From contig NZ_BAABBV010000001.1 in NCBI RefSeq assembly GCF_039538145.1, positions 186,001 through 250,000 of the forward strand: a stretch of DNA of 64,000 nt. Reading direction: 5' to 3'. The stretch comes from Gryllotalpicola daejeonensis (GTDB lineage Bacteria; Actinomycetota; Actinomycetes; Actinomycetales; Microbacteriaceae). Of this stretch, positions 1 to 7,280 are shown one piece after another; the stretch's first letter is position 1, and each line of letters opens with the position of its first letter. Below the pieces are notes generated by a model that ran no database searches, was not told the DNA's origin, and saw nothing but the letters and a program-made list of their open reading frames with translations. A program made the position numbers and the translations under genes.

Positions 1-2
1 TC

Positions 3-248
3 TTCCTCGGCAATTACTCGCCGGTGAGTCTCGGTGACTACATGGCCGGCTCCAACCACGTGCTGCCGACCGGCGGTGCCGCGCGGTTCTCCTCCGCCCT
101 CGGCGCCTACTCGTTCCTGCGCCCGCAGCAGATCATTGAGTACGACCGCCCGGCGCTGGCATCCGTTCGTGATCGCATCATCGACTTCGCCGGGGCCGAA
201 GCCCTGCCCGCGCACGGCGAGGCGGTTGCTGTGCGTTTCGACGGCTAG
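3..248 (+). CDS. hisD: Histidinol dehydrogenase, C-terminal end (partial)
   Basis: This is the last 81 codons of an open frame that enters from the left edge. The segment reads FLGNYSPVSLGDYMAGSNHV and then LPTGGAARFSS, the highly conserved C-terminal region of HisD, which oxidises L-histidinol to histidine with NAD in the last two steps of histidine synthesis. The SLGDYMAG and SNHVLPTGG stretches include zinc and substrate binding residues in the family. The 5' part lies outside the window. nrdR follows after 10 bases, so the two may be co-transcribed. Confidence 0.93.
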   Translation, partial: FLGNYSPVSLGDYMAGSNHVLPTGGAARFSSALGAYSFLRPQQIIEYDRPALASVRDRIIDFAGAEALPAHGEAVAVRFDG

Positions 249-258
249 GGTCTAAGCC

Positions 259-720
259 ATGTTCTGCCCGTTCTGCCGCCACCCCGACTCCCGCGTGATC
301 GACTCACGCACGAGTGACGACGGGCTCTCGATCCGGCGCCGCAGGCAGTGCCCGGAATGCGGCCGGCGCTTCTCGACGATCGAGACCGCGAGCCTCAACG
401 TCATCAAGCGCTCTGGCGTCGTCGAGCCCTTCAGCCGCGAGAAGGTCATCGCGGGCGTGCGCAAGGCGTGCCAGGGGCGCCCCGTGACCGACACCGATCT
501 CGCGATCCTCGCGCAGAAGGTGGAAGAGACGATCCGTGCGACGGGCGCCTCGCAGATCGACGCGAACGAGATCGGGGTCGCCGTGCTGCCCGAGCTGCGC
601 GAGCTCGACGAGGTCGCCTTCCTGCGCTTCGCGAGCGTCTACCAGGCCTTCGACTCACTCGACGACTTCGAATCGGCGATCGCCCAGCTGCGTCGCGATC
701 ACGCGCGGACCGCCGACTGA
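259..720 (+). CDS. nrdR: Transcriptional repressor NrdR
   Basis: The 153-residue protein has an N-terminal zinc ribbon with Cys3, Cys6, Cys31 and Cys34 (CPFC and CPEC), then an ATP-cone domain from about residue 46 to 136. Family members sense ATP and dATP and repress ribonucleotide reductase operons. Length and architecture are normal. The gene lies just behind hisD. No ribonucleotide reductase gene or NrdR box is visible here, so its targets are elsewhere in the genome. Confidence 0.97.
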   Translation: MFCPFCRHPDSRVIDSRTSDDGLSIRRRRQCPECGRRFSTIETASLNVIKRSGVVEPFSREKVIAGVRKACQGRPVTDTDLAILAQKVEETIRATGASQIDANEIGVAVLPELRELDEVAFLRFASVYQAFDSLDDFESAIAQLRRDHARTAD

Positions 721-735
721 GCCGCGGGCTCCCAG

Positions 736-741
736 TATTCT
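736..741 (+). promoter_or_regulatory. Putative leaderless -10 element of pyrD
   Basis: TATTCT lies 9 bases before the pyrD ATG and no Shine-Dalgarno sequence is visible. This fits a TANNNT -10 box with transcription starting at or near the start codon. Confidence 0.4.
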
Positions 742-750
742 GATCACGGC

Positions 751-1800
751 ATGTACCGGATCATCTTCAACCTCGTCTTCAAGCGCATGGACCCGGAACG
801 GGCCCACCATCTCGCTTATGTCTTCATCCAGGTGATCCAGGCCCTCGGCCTCTCGCGGCTGGTGCATGACTTCACCCGCCCGCGCACCGACATCACGGTG
901 CACACCCTCGGCCGCACCTTCGAGACGCCGTTCGGACTCGCGGCCGGCTTCGACAAGGACGGCAAGATCGTCATGGGCCTCGGCGGTCTCGGCTTCGGCC
1001 ACGTTGAGGTCGGCACCCTCACCGCCATTGCGCAGCCCGGGAACCCCAAGCCGCGCCTCTTTCGCCTCATCGCCGATCGTGCGCTCATCAACCGCATGGG
1101 GTTCAACAACCACGGCGCGGCCGAGGCTGCCACGCGCCTGCGCCACCTCGAGCGCCTGCGCCCGCGGCCGGTGCTCGGCGTCAACATCGGCAAGAGCCGG
1201 GTCGTCGAGGTGGACGACGCGCTGCACGACTATCGCGAGTCGGCATCCGTTCTCGCACCCGTCGCCGACTATCTGGCCGTCAACGTGTCGTCGCCCAACA
1301 CGCCTGGCCTGCGCGGCCTGCAAGAGATCGACAAGCTCGCCCCGTTGCTCGAGACGGTGCGGCGGCACTCGGCCGGCACTCCCGTCCTGGTCAAGATCGC
1401 CCCGGATCTCAGCGACGATGAGGTCGTGCGCATCGCCGAGATGGCGGTCGAGCTCGGGCTCGACGGCATTATCGCGACGAACACGACCATCGCGCGCGAG
1501 GGGCTGGGACTTAAGACGGATGCCTCCGCCGTCGCCGCGCTCGGAGCGGGTGGCCTCTCGGGCGCCCCGCTCGCGCCGCGCTCGCTCGAGGTGCTGAAGC
1601 TGATTCGAGAGCACGTTCCCGCATCGCTGTGCGTCATCTCGGTCGGGGGAGTGCGCACCGCGGCCGACGTCGCTGAGCGTCTTGCCGCCGGTGCGACGCT
1701 CGTGCAGGGCTACAGCGAGTTCATCTACTCGGGTCCGCTCTGGGTGCGCTCGATCAACCGCGGCCTCGACCGCCTGCTGCACAAGCAGCGCGCGCTGTAG
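751..1800 (+). CDS. pyrD: Dihydroorotate dehydrogenase (quinone), class 2
   Basis: This 349-residue flavoprotein should oxidise dihydroorotate to orotate and pass electrons to menaquinone in pyrimidine synthesis. The N-terminal extension with an amphipathic start (MYRIIFNLVFKRMDPERAHH) marks the membrane-associated class 2 enzyme. Conserved blocks include AAGFDKDG, the NVSSPNTPGLRGLQ active-site loop near residue 178, NTTIARE and the phosphate-binding SVGGV. Length is normal. The absence of a ribosome site and a TATTCT box 9 bases upstream suggest a leaderless transcript. Confidence 0.97.
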   Translation: MYRIIFNLVFKRMDPERAHHLAYVFIQVIQALGLSRLVHDFTRPRTDITVHTLGRTFETPFGLAAGFDKDGKIVMGLGGLGFGHVEVGTLTAIAQPGNPKPRLFRLIADRALINRMGFNNHGAAEAATRLRHLERLRPRPVLGVNIGKSRVVEVDDALHDYRESASVLAPVADYLAVNVSSPNTPGLRGLQEIDKLAPLLETVRRHSAGTPVLVKIAPDLSDDEVVRIAEMAVELGLDGIIATNTTIAREGLGLKTDASAVAALGAGGLSGAPLAPRSLEVLKLIREHVPASLCVISVGGVRTAADVAERLAAGATLVQGYSEFIYSGPLWVRSINRGLDRLLHKQRAL

Positions 1801-1819
1801 CGGCGGGCAGCTTCGGTGC

Positions 1820-2389
1820 TCAGCCCTCTGGCTGAGCCGGCACGCCGGTGGGACGAGCCCAGTAGCCCCAGGGGAAGGTGTTCTGGCGAATCAACTGCCA
1901 CCCCTCGGCCTCGAGTGAGGCTCGCGTCGCGGTGCCCCAGATCACCTTCCGGTGCTCCCACTGCACGTCCGACTTCTCGAGCACGTGGTGCAGGGTGCCG
2001 TAGTCGACCGAATGCCATCCGTGCAGCCCAGCGGCGGCGAGTGCCGCCATCTCGTCGAATGCGGTGACGGGGGACAGCACGCGGCGCTCGCCCGTCGACA
2101 CGGGGGCCGCGCCTGAGCCGAAGCGCTGCTGCGCCGCCTGTTTGCTGACGCCGAGCAGCTCGCCGACGGCGGCCCAGCTGTGGCCGGCCGCGCGGGCGCT
2201 GTCGATCGACTGCCTGAGCAGCCGCGCGGCTTCTTCTGCCGCCACGCGCGCGGCGTCCACGAGCTCGAGCGCGCCGTCGGGGTCGCTCTCGAGGCGATCG
2301 CGAAGGCCGTCGGGCAGCTCCATCACGGCAGCCGCGACCGCGTCGCGAATCGCGGCGGCGTCCGCCTCGCTGACACGCGAGCCGCTCAT
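1820..2389 (-). CDS. Helix-turn-helix protein of unknown function
   Basis: The 189-residue protein has an alanine-rich helical N-terminus and a clear HTH-like segment at residues 71-90 (SWAAVGELLGVSKQAAQQRF), a motif common in actinobacterial DNA-binding proteins. The C-terminal 70 residues (from about TAFDEMAALAAAG) look globular and Trp-rich, and I do not recognise them. It overlaps the upstream membrane-protein gene by 4 bases (ATGA), so they form an operon. The operon is preceded by two matching palindromes at 2657-2703, which may be its own operators. DNA binding is an inference from the motif. Confidence 0.8.
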   Translation of the reverse strand: MSGSRVSEADAAAIRDAVAAAVMELPDGLRDRLESDPDGALELVDAARVAAEEAARLLRQSIDSARAAGHSWAAVGELLGVSKQAAQQRFGSGAAPVSTGERRVLSPVTAFDEMAALAAAGLHGWHSVDYGTLHHVLEKSDVQWEHRKVIWGTATRASLEAEGWQLIRQNTFPWGYWARPTGVPAQPEG

Positions 2390-2655
2390 CGGTCGGTGTC
2401 CTCGCGAGGCAGATCGCCCAGTGGGTCGATGCTTTCGAGGCGGGTGCGATCGCGTTCGGCGGCGTCACGGCGCACCAGGACACCGAGAAGCGTGGCGACG
2501 GCGAGCACCGCGACGATCAGGGCGCCCATCAGCAGACCGCGCACGAAGTATGAGAAGCCGAGCTGCTCGCCGAGCGCACCGACGACACAGAGCAGCACCG
2601 TGAGCAGGCTCAGCGTCGTGCCGACGCCCGCGGTCGTAAGACGAGATGAGGTCAT
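2386..2655 (-). CDS. Small two-helix membrane protein
   Basis: The 89-residue product has two hydrophobic segments, about residues 10-30 and 36-62, and a charged C-terminal tail (RRDAAERDRTRLESIDP). I do not recognise the family. It is the first gene of a two-gene operon with the HTH protein, sharing an ATGA overlap. Its start codon lies 2 bases from a perfect 19-base inverted repeat, so expression is probably controlled there. A role in sensing for the partner HTH protein is possible but only a guess. Confidence 0.7.
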   Translation of the reverse strand: MTSSRLTTAGVGTTLSLLTVLLCVVGALGEQLGFSYFVRGLLMGALIVAVLAVATLLGVLVRRDAAERDRTRLESIDPLGDLPREDTDR

Positions 2656-2656
2656 G

Positions 2657-2703
2657 CGTCAACCGTAGGTTGACGATCAGCGCGCGTCAAGAGAATCTTG
2701 ACG
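2657..2703 (-). promoter_or_regulatory. Pair of matching palindromic operators
   Basis: Two perfect inverted repeats of the same design lie in a 57-base gap: CGTCAACC-GTA-GGTTGACG at 2657-2675 and CGTCAAGA-GAA-TCTTGACG at 2685-2703. Their centres are 28 bases apart. Both have the form CGTCAA-N7-TTGACG. The first touches the start of the membrane-protein gene at 2655. The arrangement is typical of a cooperative dimeric repressor or activator. The HTH protein of the same operon is the obvious candidate, but this is an inference. Confidence 0.65.
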
Positions 2704-2712
2704 GCCTTCGGG

Positions 2713-3672
2713 TCAGGCCGCGGGCGTTCCCTGATGGAAGCGCAGCCGCCACCCCGACGGCGTACGCACCCAGAGCGACGAGCGCCGGGCGAGCCCGCGC
2801 GGGCCCGACGTCTCGAAGACCAGCAGCAGGGCGTCGGATGCCACCCGGGAGACGCCGAGCACCGTCGTCAGTTCGGCCGCCTGCGCCGGCGCTGACGTGA
2901 GCGCCTGGATCGTGGTGTCGCGGTCCCAGAGCCGCCCCGAGGCCCCGATCTCTTCGAACTCGGGGTGCAGCAGCTCGGCGAGCCGGGACGCATCGGCGCG
3001 CACTTCAGCCGTGAGCAGCGACCGCTCGAGGCGCACGACGGTGTCCTCGTCGGTCGCGGCGTCGCTCGCAAGCGGCTCGACGTCGAACAGCGCAGGCTCG
3101 GGCGCAGCAGGCTCGGCTGCCGCGGGCTCGGGCGCTGGGGGAGTGAGTGCAGAGGCTGGGGATGCCGCGGCCGAGGCATCCGCGTCGGAAATCGCAGACC
3201 CTGCCCACCCGGGCCCCGTCGGGATCTGCGCGCTGCCGCGCTGATAGGCGGTCGCGACCGCCCGCGCCCGCAGGTCGGCGGCCTCGTTGAGCTCGTGCCC
3301 GGCGTGGCCCTTGACCCACTCGAACACGACCTGCCGTCCGGTGACGAGCTCGTCCAGCCGCTTCACCAGCTCGACGTTCATAACCGGCTTGCCGTCGGCC
3401 TTGCGCCACCCTTTGCGCTTCCAGCCGGGGATCCACTTGGTGACGGTGTTGATGACGTACTGGCTGTCGCACAGCACCTTGAGCGGCTCGCCGGCGAGCC
3501 CGGCGGCCTCGGTCTGCTCGAGCAGGTCGACGACGGCCATCAGCTCGCCCATGTTGTTGGTGCCGTGCGGCCAGCCGCCGGCGGCCCAGCGGGCATCATC
3601 GACATACCAGGCCCAGCCCGCTGGGCCGGGGTTGCCGAGGGCAGAGCCGTCGGCTGCGGCGATGATCGTCAC
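2713..3672 (-). CDS. rnhA: Ribonuclease HI fused to a SnoaL/DUF4440-like domain
   Basis: Residues 1-150 are a type I RNase H that cuts RNA in RNA-DNA hybrids. The catalytic residues are visible as Asp8, Glu43, Asp69 and Asp133, with the basic handle (WKRKGWRKADGKP) near 84-96 and the KGHAGHELNE loop. An Ala/Pro-rich linker (about 165-200) joins it to a C-terminal domain of about 110 residues that resembles NTF2-like DUF4440 proteins (LERSLLTAEVRADASRLAEL, then SSLWVRTPSGWRLRFHQGTP). Plain RNase HI is about 155 residues, so the C-terminal half is an added module of unknown role. Confidence 0.9.
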   Translation of the reverse strand: MTIIAAADGSALGNPGPAGWAWYVDDARWAAGGWPHGTNNMGELMAVVDLLEQTEAAGLAGEPLKVLCDSQYVINTVTKWIPGWKRKGWRKADGKPVMNVELVKRLDELVTGRQVVFEWVKGHAGHELNEAADLRARAVATAYQRGSAQIPTGPGWAGSAISDADASAAASPASALTPPAPEPAAAEPAAPEPALFDVEPLASDAATDEDTVVRLERSLLTAEVRADASRLAELLHPEFEEIGASGRLWDRDTTIQALTSAPAQAAELTTVLGVSRVASDALLLVFETSGPRGLARRSSLWVRTPSGWRLRFHQGTPAA

Positions 3673-3688
3673 AGTCAGGCGAGCCGGG

Positions 3689-4300
3689 TCACGAGGGCAG
3701 CTGGCCGCGCTTGACCTGCGGCTTCGGCATGCGCAGCGGGCGCAGCTGGATCGCGCGCATGGACGCGTACCACTTCACTCCGCGCTCAGCCGCACCGAAC
3801 TTCGCGCGCAGACGACGGGCCATCATGGCGCCCATCACGAGGCAGTCGATGACCGTGAGCAGGAAGAAGCCCCACACCACGATCAGCACGTATGACGAGA
3901 CCTGGTTCTTGATGTCGCTCGGGAAGGGCAGGAACGTGACGAGCAGCAGCACGACGACGATCGGCACGAGGAACTCGCCGACGCTCCAGCGAGCATCGAC
4001 GAAGTCACGAGCGAACTTCTTCTGCGGGCCCTTGTCGCGGGCGGGGAGGTAGCGCTCGTCGCCGGCGGCGAGGCCCGCCTGCTGCCGCTCGCGCTCGGTG
4101 CGCAGGCGGTCGCGGTCGGCGACGCGGGCCGCCTTGCGATCGGCGGGGACGAGCGGGCGGCGGTTCGCTGCCTCGCGCTCCTTGCGGCTGGGGGTTGCAC
4201 GGCCCTTGCCGCTGGCGATCTCTTCCGCCTGCTGGCGCGCGGCCTCGTTGGCGTCGCTTGCGGGGGCGGACGGAGCTTCAGTTTTCGAGCGGTTGAACAC
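3689..4300 (-). CDS. DUF3043 family membrane protein
   Basis: The 203-residue protein has a long charged N-terminal cytoplasmic region rich in Arg, Lys and Ala (residues 1-105), two transmembrane helices (about 110-128 and 138-160) and a basic C-terminus. This matches the actinobacterial DUF3043 family, whose function is unknown. It sits 16 bases upstream of the rnhA fusion on the same strand and is divergent from the M20 peptidase gene. Confidence 0.85.
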   Translation of the reverse strand: MFNRSKTEAPSAPASDANEAARQQAEEIASGKGRATPSRKEREAANRRPLVPADRKAARVADRDRLRTERERQQAGLAAGDERYLPARDKGPQKKFARDFVDARWSVGEFLVPIVVVLLLVTFLPFPSDIKNQVSSYVLIVVWGFFLLTVIDCLVMGAMMARRLRAKFGAAERGVKWYASMRAIQLRPLRMPKPQVKRGQLPS

Positions 4301-4327
4301 GGCGATCCTCGCGATTTCCTATCTGAT

Positions 4328-4333
4328 TAAGCT
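4328..4333 (+). promoter_or_regulatory. Putative leaderless -10 element of the M20 peptidase gene
   Basis: TAAGCT ends 7 bases before the ATG at 4341. No Shine-Dalgarno sequence is present. Confidence 0.4.
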
Positions 4334-4340
4334 TAGCCGC

Positions 4341-5762
4341 ATGACGGATGCCGCCCCTTCAGCCACCTCACCGGATCAGACCATCGCCGAGGCAGTCGCG
4401 GGGGGCTTTCCCGCCGCCGTCGCGGATCTCGGAGGCCTTGTGCGTATCCCCTCCGTCTCCTGGCCGGCCTTCGACCCGACGTTCGTCGCGCAGAGCGCCG
4501 ATGCGGTCGCCGAGCTGCTGCGCGGCACCGGGGTCTTCGACACTGTCGAGATCAAGCGGGCGCAGAAGGCGGGATTCCCCGAGGGCGAGCTCGGCCACCC
4601 GGCGGTGCTTGCAACCCGCGCCGCGCGGAACGGCAAGCCCACGATCCTGCTCTACGCCCACCACGACGTGCAGCCGCCCGGCGACGAGGCGAACTGGCAG
4701 ACCAAGCCCTTCGAGCCGACCGTCGTCGGCGACCGGCTCTACGGCCGCGGCGCCGCAGACGACAAGGCGGGAGTCGTCTCGCACGTCGCCGCGATCCGAG
4801 CGCTGGCTGAGACGGCCGCGGCCGCGGGGGAGGAGCTCGAGGTCGGCCTCGCGGTCTTCATCGAGGGGGAGGAGGAGCACGGCTCCCACTCGTTCGTGAA
4901 CTTCCTCGAAGACAACCGCGACGCCCTCGCCGCCGACGTCATCGTCGTCGCCGACAGCGACAACTGGGACATCGAGACCCCGAACCTCACCGTCGCGCTG
5001 CGCGGCGCGTGCGCCTTCAACCTGACGGTCTCGACGCTCAAGCACGCGTCGCACTCGGGCATGTGGGGCGGCGCGGCGCCCGACGCGATGCTCGCGACGA
5101 TCAAGCTGCTGTCGACCCTGTGGGACGAGAACGGCTCGGTCGCGGTCGCCGGCCTCACGAGTCACGACGCACAGACCCCCGCCTTCGACGAGGACGAGCT
5201 GAAGGCATCCGCGGCTCTCATCGACGGAGTCAGCCCGATCGGCACCGGCAGCGTCCTCAGCAGGCTGTGGTTCCAGCCCTCGATCACCGTGACCGGCATC
5301 GACGCGCCGTCGATCGCGAACGCGTCCAACACGCTCGTGCCGCAGGCGACGGTGCGCATCAGCATGCGGGTCGCGCCCGGTCAGGCATCCGCCGACGCTC
5401 GCGACGCGCTGGTCAGGCACCTCAAGGCCAACGCGCCGTTCGGTGCGAAGCTCGAGTTCAGCGACGTCGAGACGGGCGACCCGTTCCTCGTCGACACGCG
5501 CGGCTGGGCCGCCCGGGCGGCGAAGCAGGCGATGATGGATGCCTGGGGCAAGGCTCCCGTCGAGGCGGGGATCGGCGGCTCCATCCCGTTCATCGCCGAC
5601 CTGGTGCGCGTGTTCCCCGACGCGCAGATCCTCGTGACGGGGGTCGAAGACCCTGACACGCGCGCGCATAGCCCGAACGAGTCGCTGCACCTCGGCGTGT
5701 TCAAGCGGGCGATCCTGACGGAGGCGCTGCTGCTTGCCCGGCTCAACGCCGGATCGAAGTAA
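4341..5762 (+). CDS. M20 family dipeptidase / metallopeptidase
   Basis: The 473-residue protein matches cytosolic di-zinc M20 peptidases of the carnosinase/PepV type. Metal and catalytic motifs are YAHHDVQPPGDE near residues 105-116, YGRGAADDKAG near 134-144 and the IEGEEEHGS glutamate pair near 174-182. The dimerisation lid domain follows (about 205-330). The frame stays open for 81 codons further upstream, but that part overlaps the opposite DUF3043 gene. I place the start at 4341 because a TAAGCT box lies 7 bases before it and the protein then begins like its homologues. The exact peptide substrate is unknown. Confidence 0.93.
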   Translation: MTDAAPSATSPDQTIAEAVAGGFPAAVADLGGLVRIPSVSWPAFDPTFVAQSADAVAELLRGTGVFDTVEIKRAQKAGFPEGELGHPAVLATRAARNGKPTILLYAHHDVQPPGDEANWQTKPFEPTVVGDRLYGRGAADDKAGVVSHVAAIRALAETAAAAGEELEVGLAVFIEGEEEHGSHSFVNFLEDNRDALAADVIVVADSDNWDIETPNLTVALRGACAFNLTVSTLKHASHSGMWGGAAPDAMLATIKLLSTLWDENGSVAVAGLTSHDAQTPAFDEDELKASAALIDGVSPIGTGSVLSRLWFQPSITVTGIDAPSIANASNTLVPQATVRISMRVAPGQASADARDALVRHLKANAPFGAKLEFSDVETGDPFLVDTRGWAARAAKQAMMDAWGKAPVEAGIGGSIPFIADLVRVFPDAQILVTGVEDPDTRAHSPNESLHLGVFKRAILTEALLLARLNAGSK

Positions 5763-5820
5763 GCGTTCTTGGCGCAAGCCTGCTTACACTGACCACAGAC
5801 TTATCCGGAAGGAGTTCGGT

Positions 5821-6189
5821 ATGACCGACACCGCAGTGGCCCCACAGGTCGAAGAGAAGGCGCACGGCGTGCTCCTGAGCGACGCCGCAGCCGAGAAGGT
5901 GAAGAGCCTGCTGGTGCAGGAAGGCCGTGACGACCTGCGTCTGCGCCTCGCCGTGCAGCCGGGCGGCTGCTCCGGCCTCATCTACCAGCTGTACTTCGAC
6001 GAGCGCATGCTCGACGGCGACGGCGTGGTGGAGTTCGGCGACGGCGTCGAGGTCATCGTCGACAAGATGAGCCAGCCCTACCTCGACGGCGCGACCATCG
6101 ACTTCGAGGACACGATCCAGAAGCAGGGCTTCACGATCGACAACCCCAACGCGCAGGGTTCCTGCGCCTGCGGCGACTCTTTCCACTAG
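5821..6189 (+). CDS. erpA: Iron-sulfur cluster insertion protein, HesB/ErpA type
   Basis: This 122-residue A-type carrier has the three conserved cysteines: Cys50 in PGGCSG and Cys115 and Cys117 in GSCACGDSF. Such proteins deliver Fe-S clusters to apoproteins. A strong AAGGAG lies just before ATG 5821, which sets the start. A 12-bp stem terminator follows the gene. The respiratory operon begins just downstream, but the terminator argues for separate transcription. Confidence 0.95.
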   Translation: MTDTAVAPQVEEKAHGVLLSDAAAEKVKSLLVQEGRDDLRLRLAVQPGGCSGLIYQLYFDERMLDGDGVVEFGDGVEVIVDKMSQPYLDGATIDFEDTIQKQGFTIDNPNAQGSCACGDSFH

Positions 6190-6214
6190 TTGTTCGTCGC
6201 AACATAAAAACCAT

Positions 6215-6244
6215 GCTCAGGCCGCCTTTTCGGGCGGCCTGAGC
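6215..6244 (+). terminator. Rho-independent-like terminator after erpA
   Basis: A perfect 12-bp stem (GCTCAGGCCGCC at 6215-6226 with its complement at 6233-6244) closes a 6-base loop. There is only a weak T stretch, as is usual in actinobacteria. Confidence 0.85.
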
Positions 6245-6357
6245 CCGTTTCTCGGGATGTGGGCGGCACGCCACGGCCGCCCTATCACATCAGCGAGAGT
6301 TCGGGATCGCGCTAGGCTAAGCGAAGGTCCCCCAACGTTCCACACGAAAGGTCACCG

Positions 6358-7266
6358 GTGCGTCACACTCGTCGTCTCCGATGGGCCGCGATCCCGATCG
6401 CAGCGTCGCTAGCTCTGGTACTCGCCGGCTGTTCCCAGGATCAGCTGCACGGCTACCTTCCCGGCTTCGTGGAGGGCGAGAAGAACGTCACCACGATGAC
6501 GAGCCGGGTCGCGGGCCTCTGGGTGACCAGCTGGATCGTTCTGCTGATCGTCGGCATCATCGTGTGGGGCCTGATCATCTGGGTCACGATCGTCTATCGC
6601 CGCCGCAAGGGCCAGACCGGCCTTCCTGTGCAGCTGCGCTACAACATGCCGATCGAGATCTTCTACACGATCGTCCCGTTCATCCTGATCATCGGCTTCT
6701 TCGCCTTCACCGCGAAGGACCAGGCCGCGATCGAGAAGCCGTACGCGAACCCTGACGTCAAGATCACCGTCTACGGCAAGCAGTGGGCGTGGGACTGGGA
6801 CTACACGAGCGACAACGTCTTCGACCCGGGCATCCAGGCTCAGCCGGCTTCCAACGCCGCGCAGGGCCCGACCCACGGCAACGTGGTCGAGTCCGAGCTG
6901 CCGACCCTGTACCTGCCCGTGAACGAGAAGATCGACATCACGCTCAAGTCGCGTGACGTCATCCACTCGTTCTGGGTGCCGGCGTTCCTCTACAAGAAGG
7001 ACGTCATCCCCGGCCACATCAACCACATGTACGTCACGCCGACTCGCATCGGCACGTACAAGGGCGACTGTGCCGAGCTGTGCGGTGAGTACCACTCGGC
7101 GATGCTCTTCCGCGTGAAGGTCGTCTCGCAGGCCGACTACCAGGCTCACATCGACAAGCTGAAGGCCGAAGGCAACGTCGGCTCGCTCGGCGATGAGCAG
7201 AACCGCAATCAGAATCTCCCCGGTAACGGGTCGGACTCTGACTTCACCAGCAATGGCACGGACTGA
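6358..7266 (+). CDS. ctaC: Cytochrome c oxidase subunit II
   Basis: The 302-residue lipoprotein carries the CuA centre that accepts electrons from the cytochrome bc complex. A signal peptide ends in a lipobox (LVLAGC, Cys25). Two transmembrane helices lie near 58-82 and 100-122. The cupredoxin domain shows HSFWVP and the CuA motif with Cys238, Cys242 and His246 in GDCAELCGEYHSAM. The start is GTG with AAAGG 7 bases upstream. It leads the ctaC-ctaD-ctaF operon. Confidence 0.97.
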   Translation: MRHTRRLRWAAIPIAASLALVLAGCSQDQLHGYLPGFVEGEKNVTTMTSRVAGLWVTSWIVLLIVGIIVWGLIIWVTIVYRRRKGQTGLPVQLRYNMPIEIFYTIVPFILIIGFFAFTAKDQAAIEKPYANPDVKITVYGKQWAWDWDYTSDNVFDPGIQAQPASNAAQGPTHGNVVESELPTLYLPVNEKIDITLKSRDVIHSFWVPAFLYKKDVIPGHINHMYVTPTRIGTYKGDCAELCGEYHSAMLFRVKVVSQADYQAHIDKLKAEGNVGSLGDEQNRNQNLPGNGSDSDFTSNGTD

Positions 7267-7280
7267 GGCGAATTAGGACC

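Noticed and set aside
655..1782. Long minus-strand open frame of 375 codons opposite pyrD
   Set aside because: It is antisense to a clear pyrD gene, has Arg/Glu-rich composition typical of shadow frames in high-GC DNA and shows no domain.
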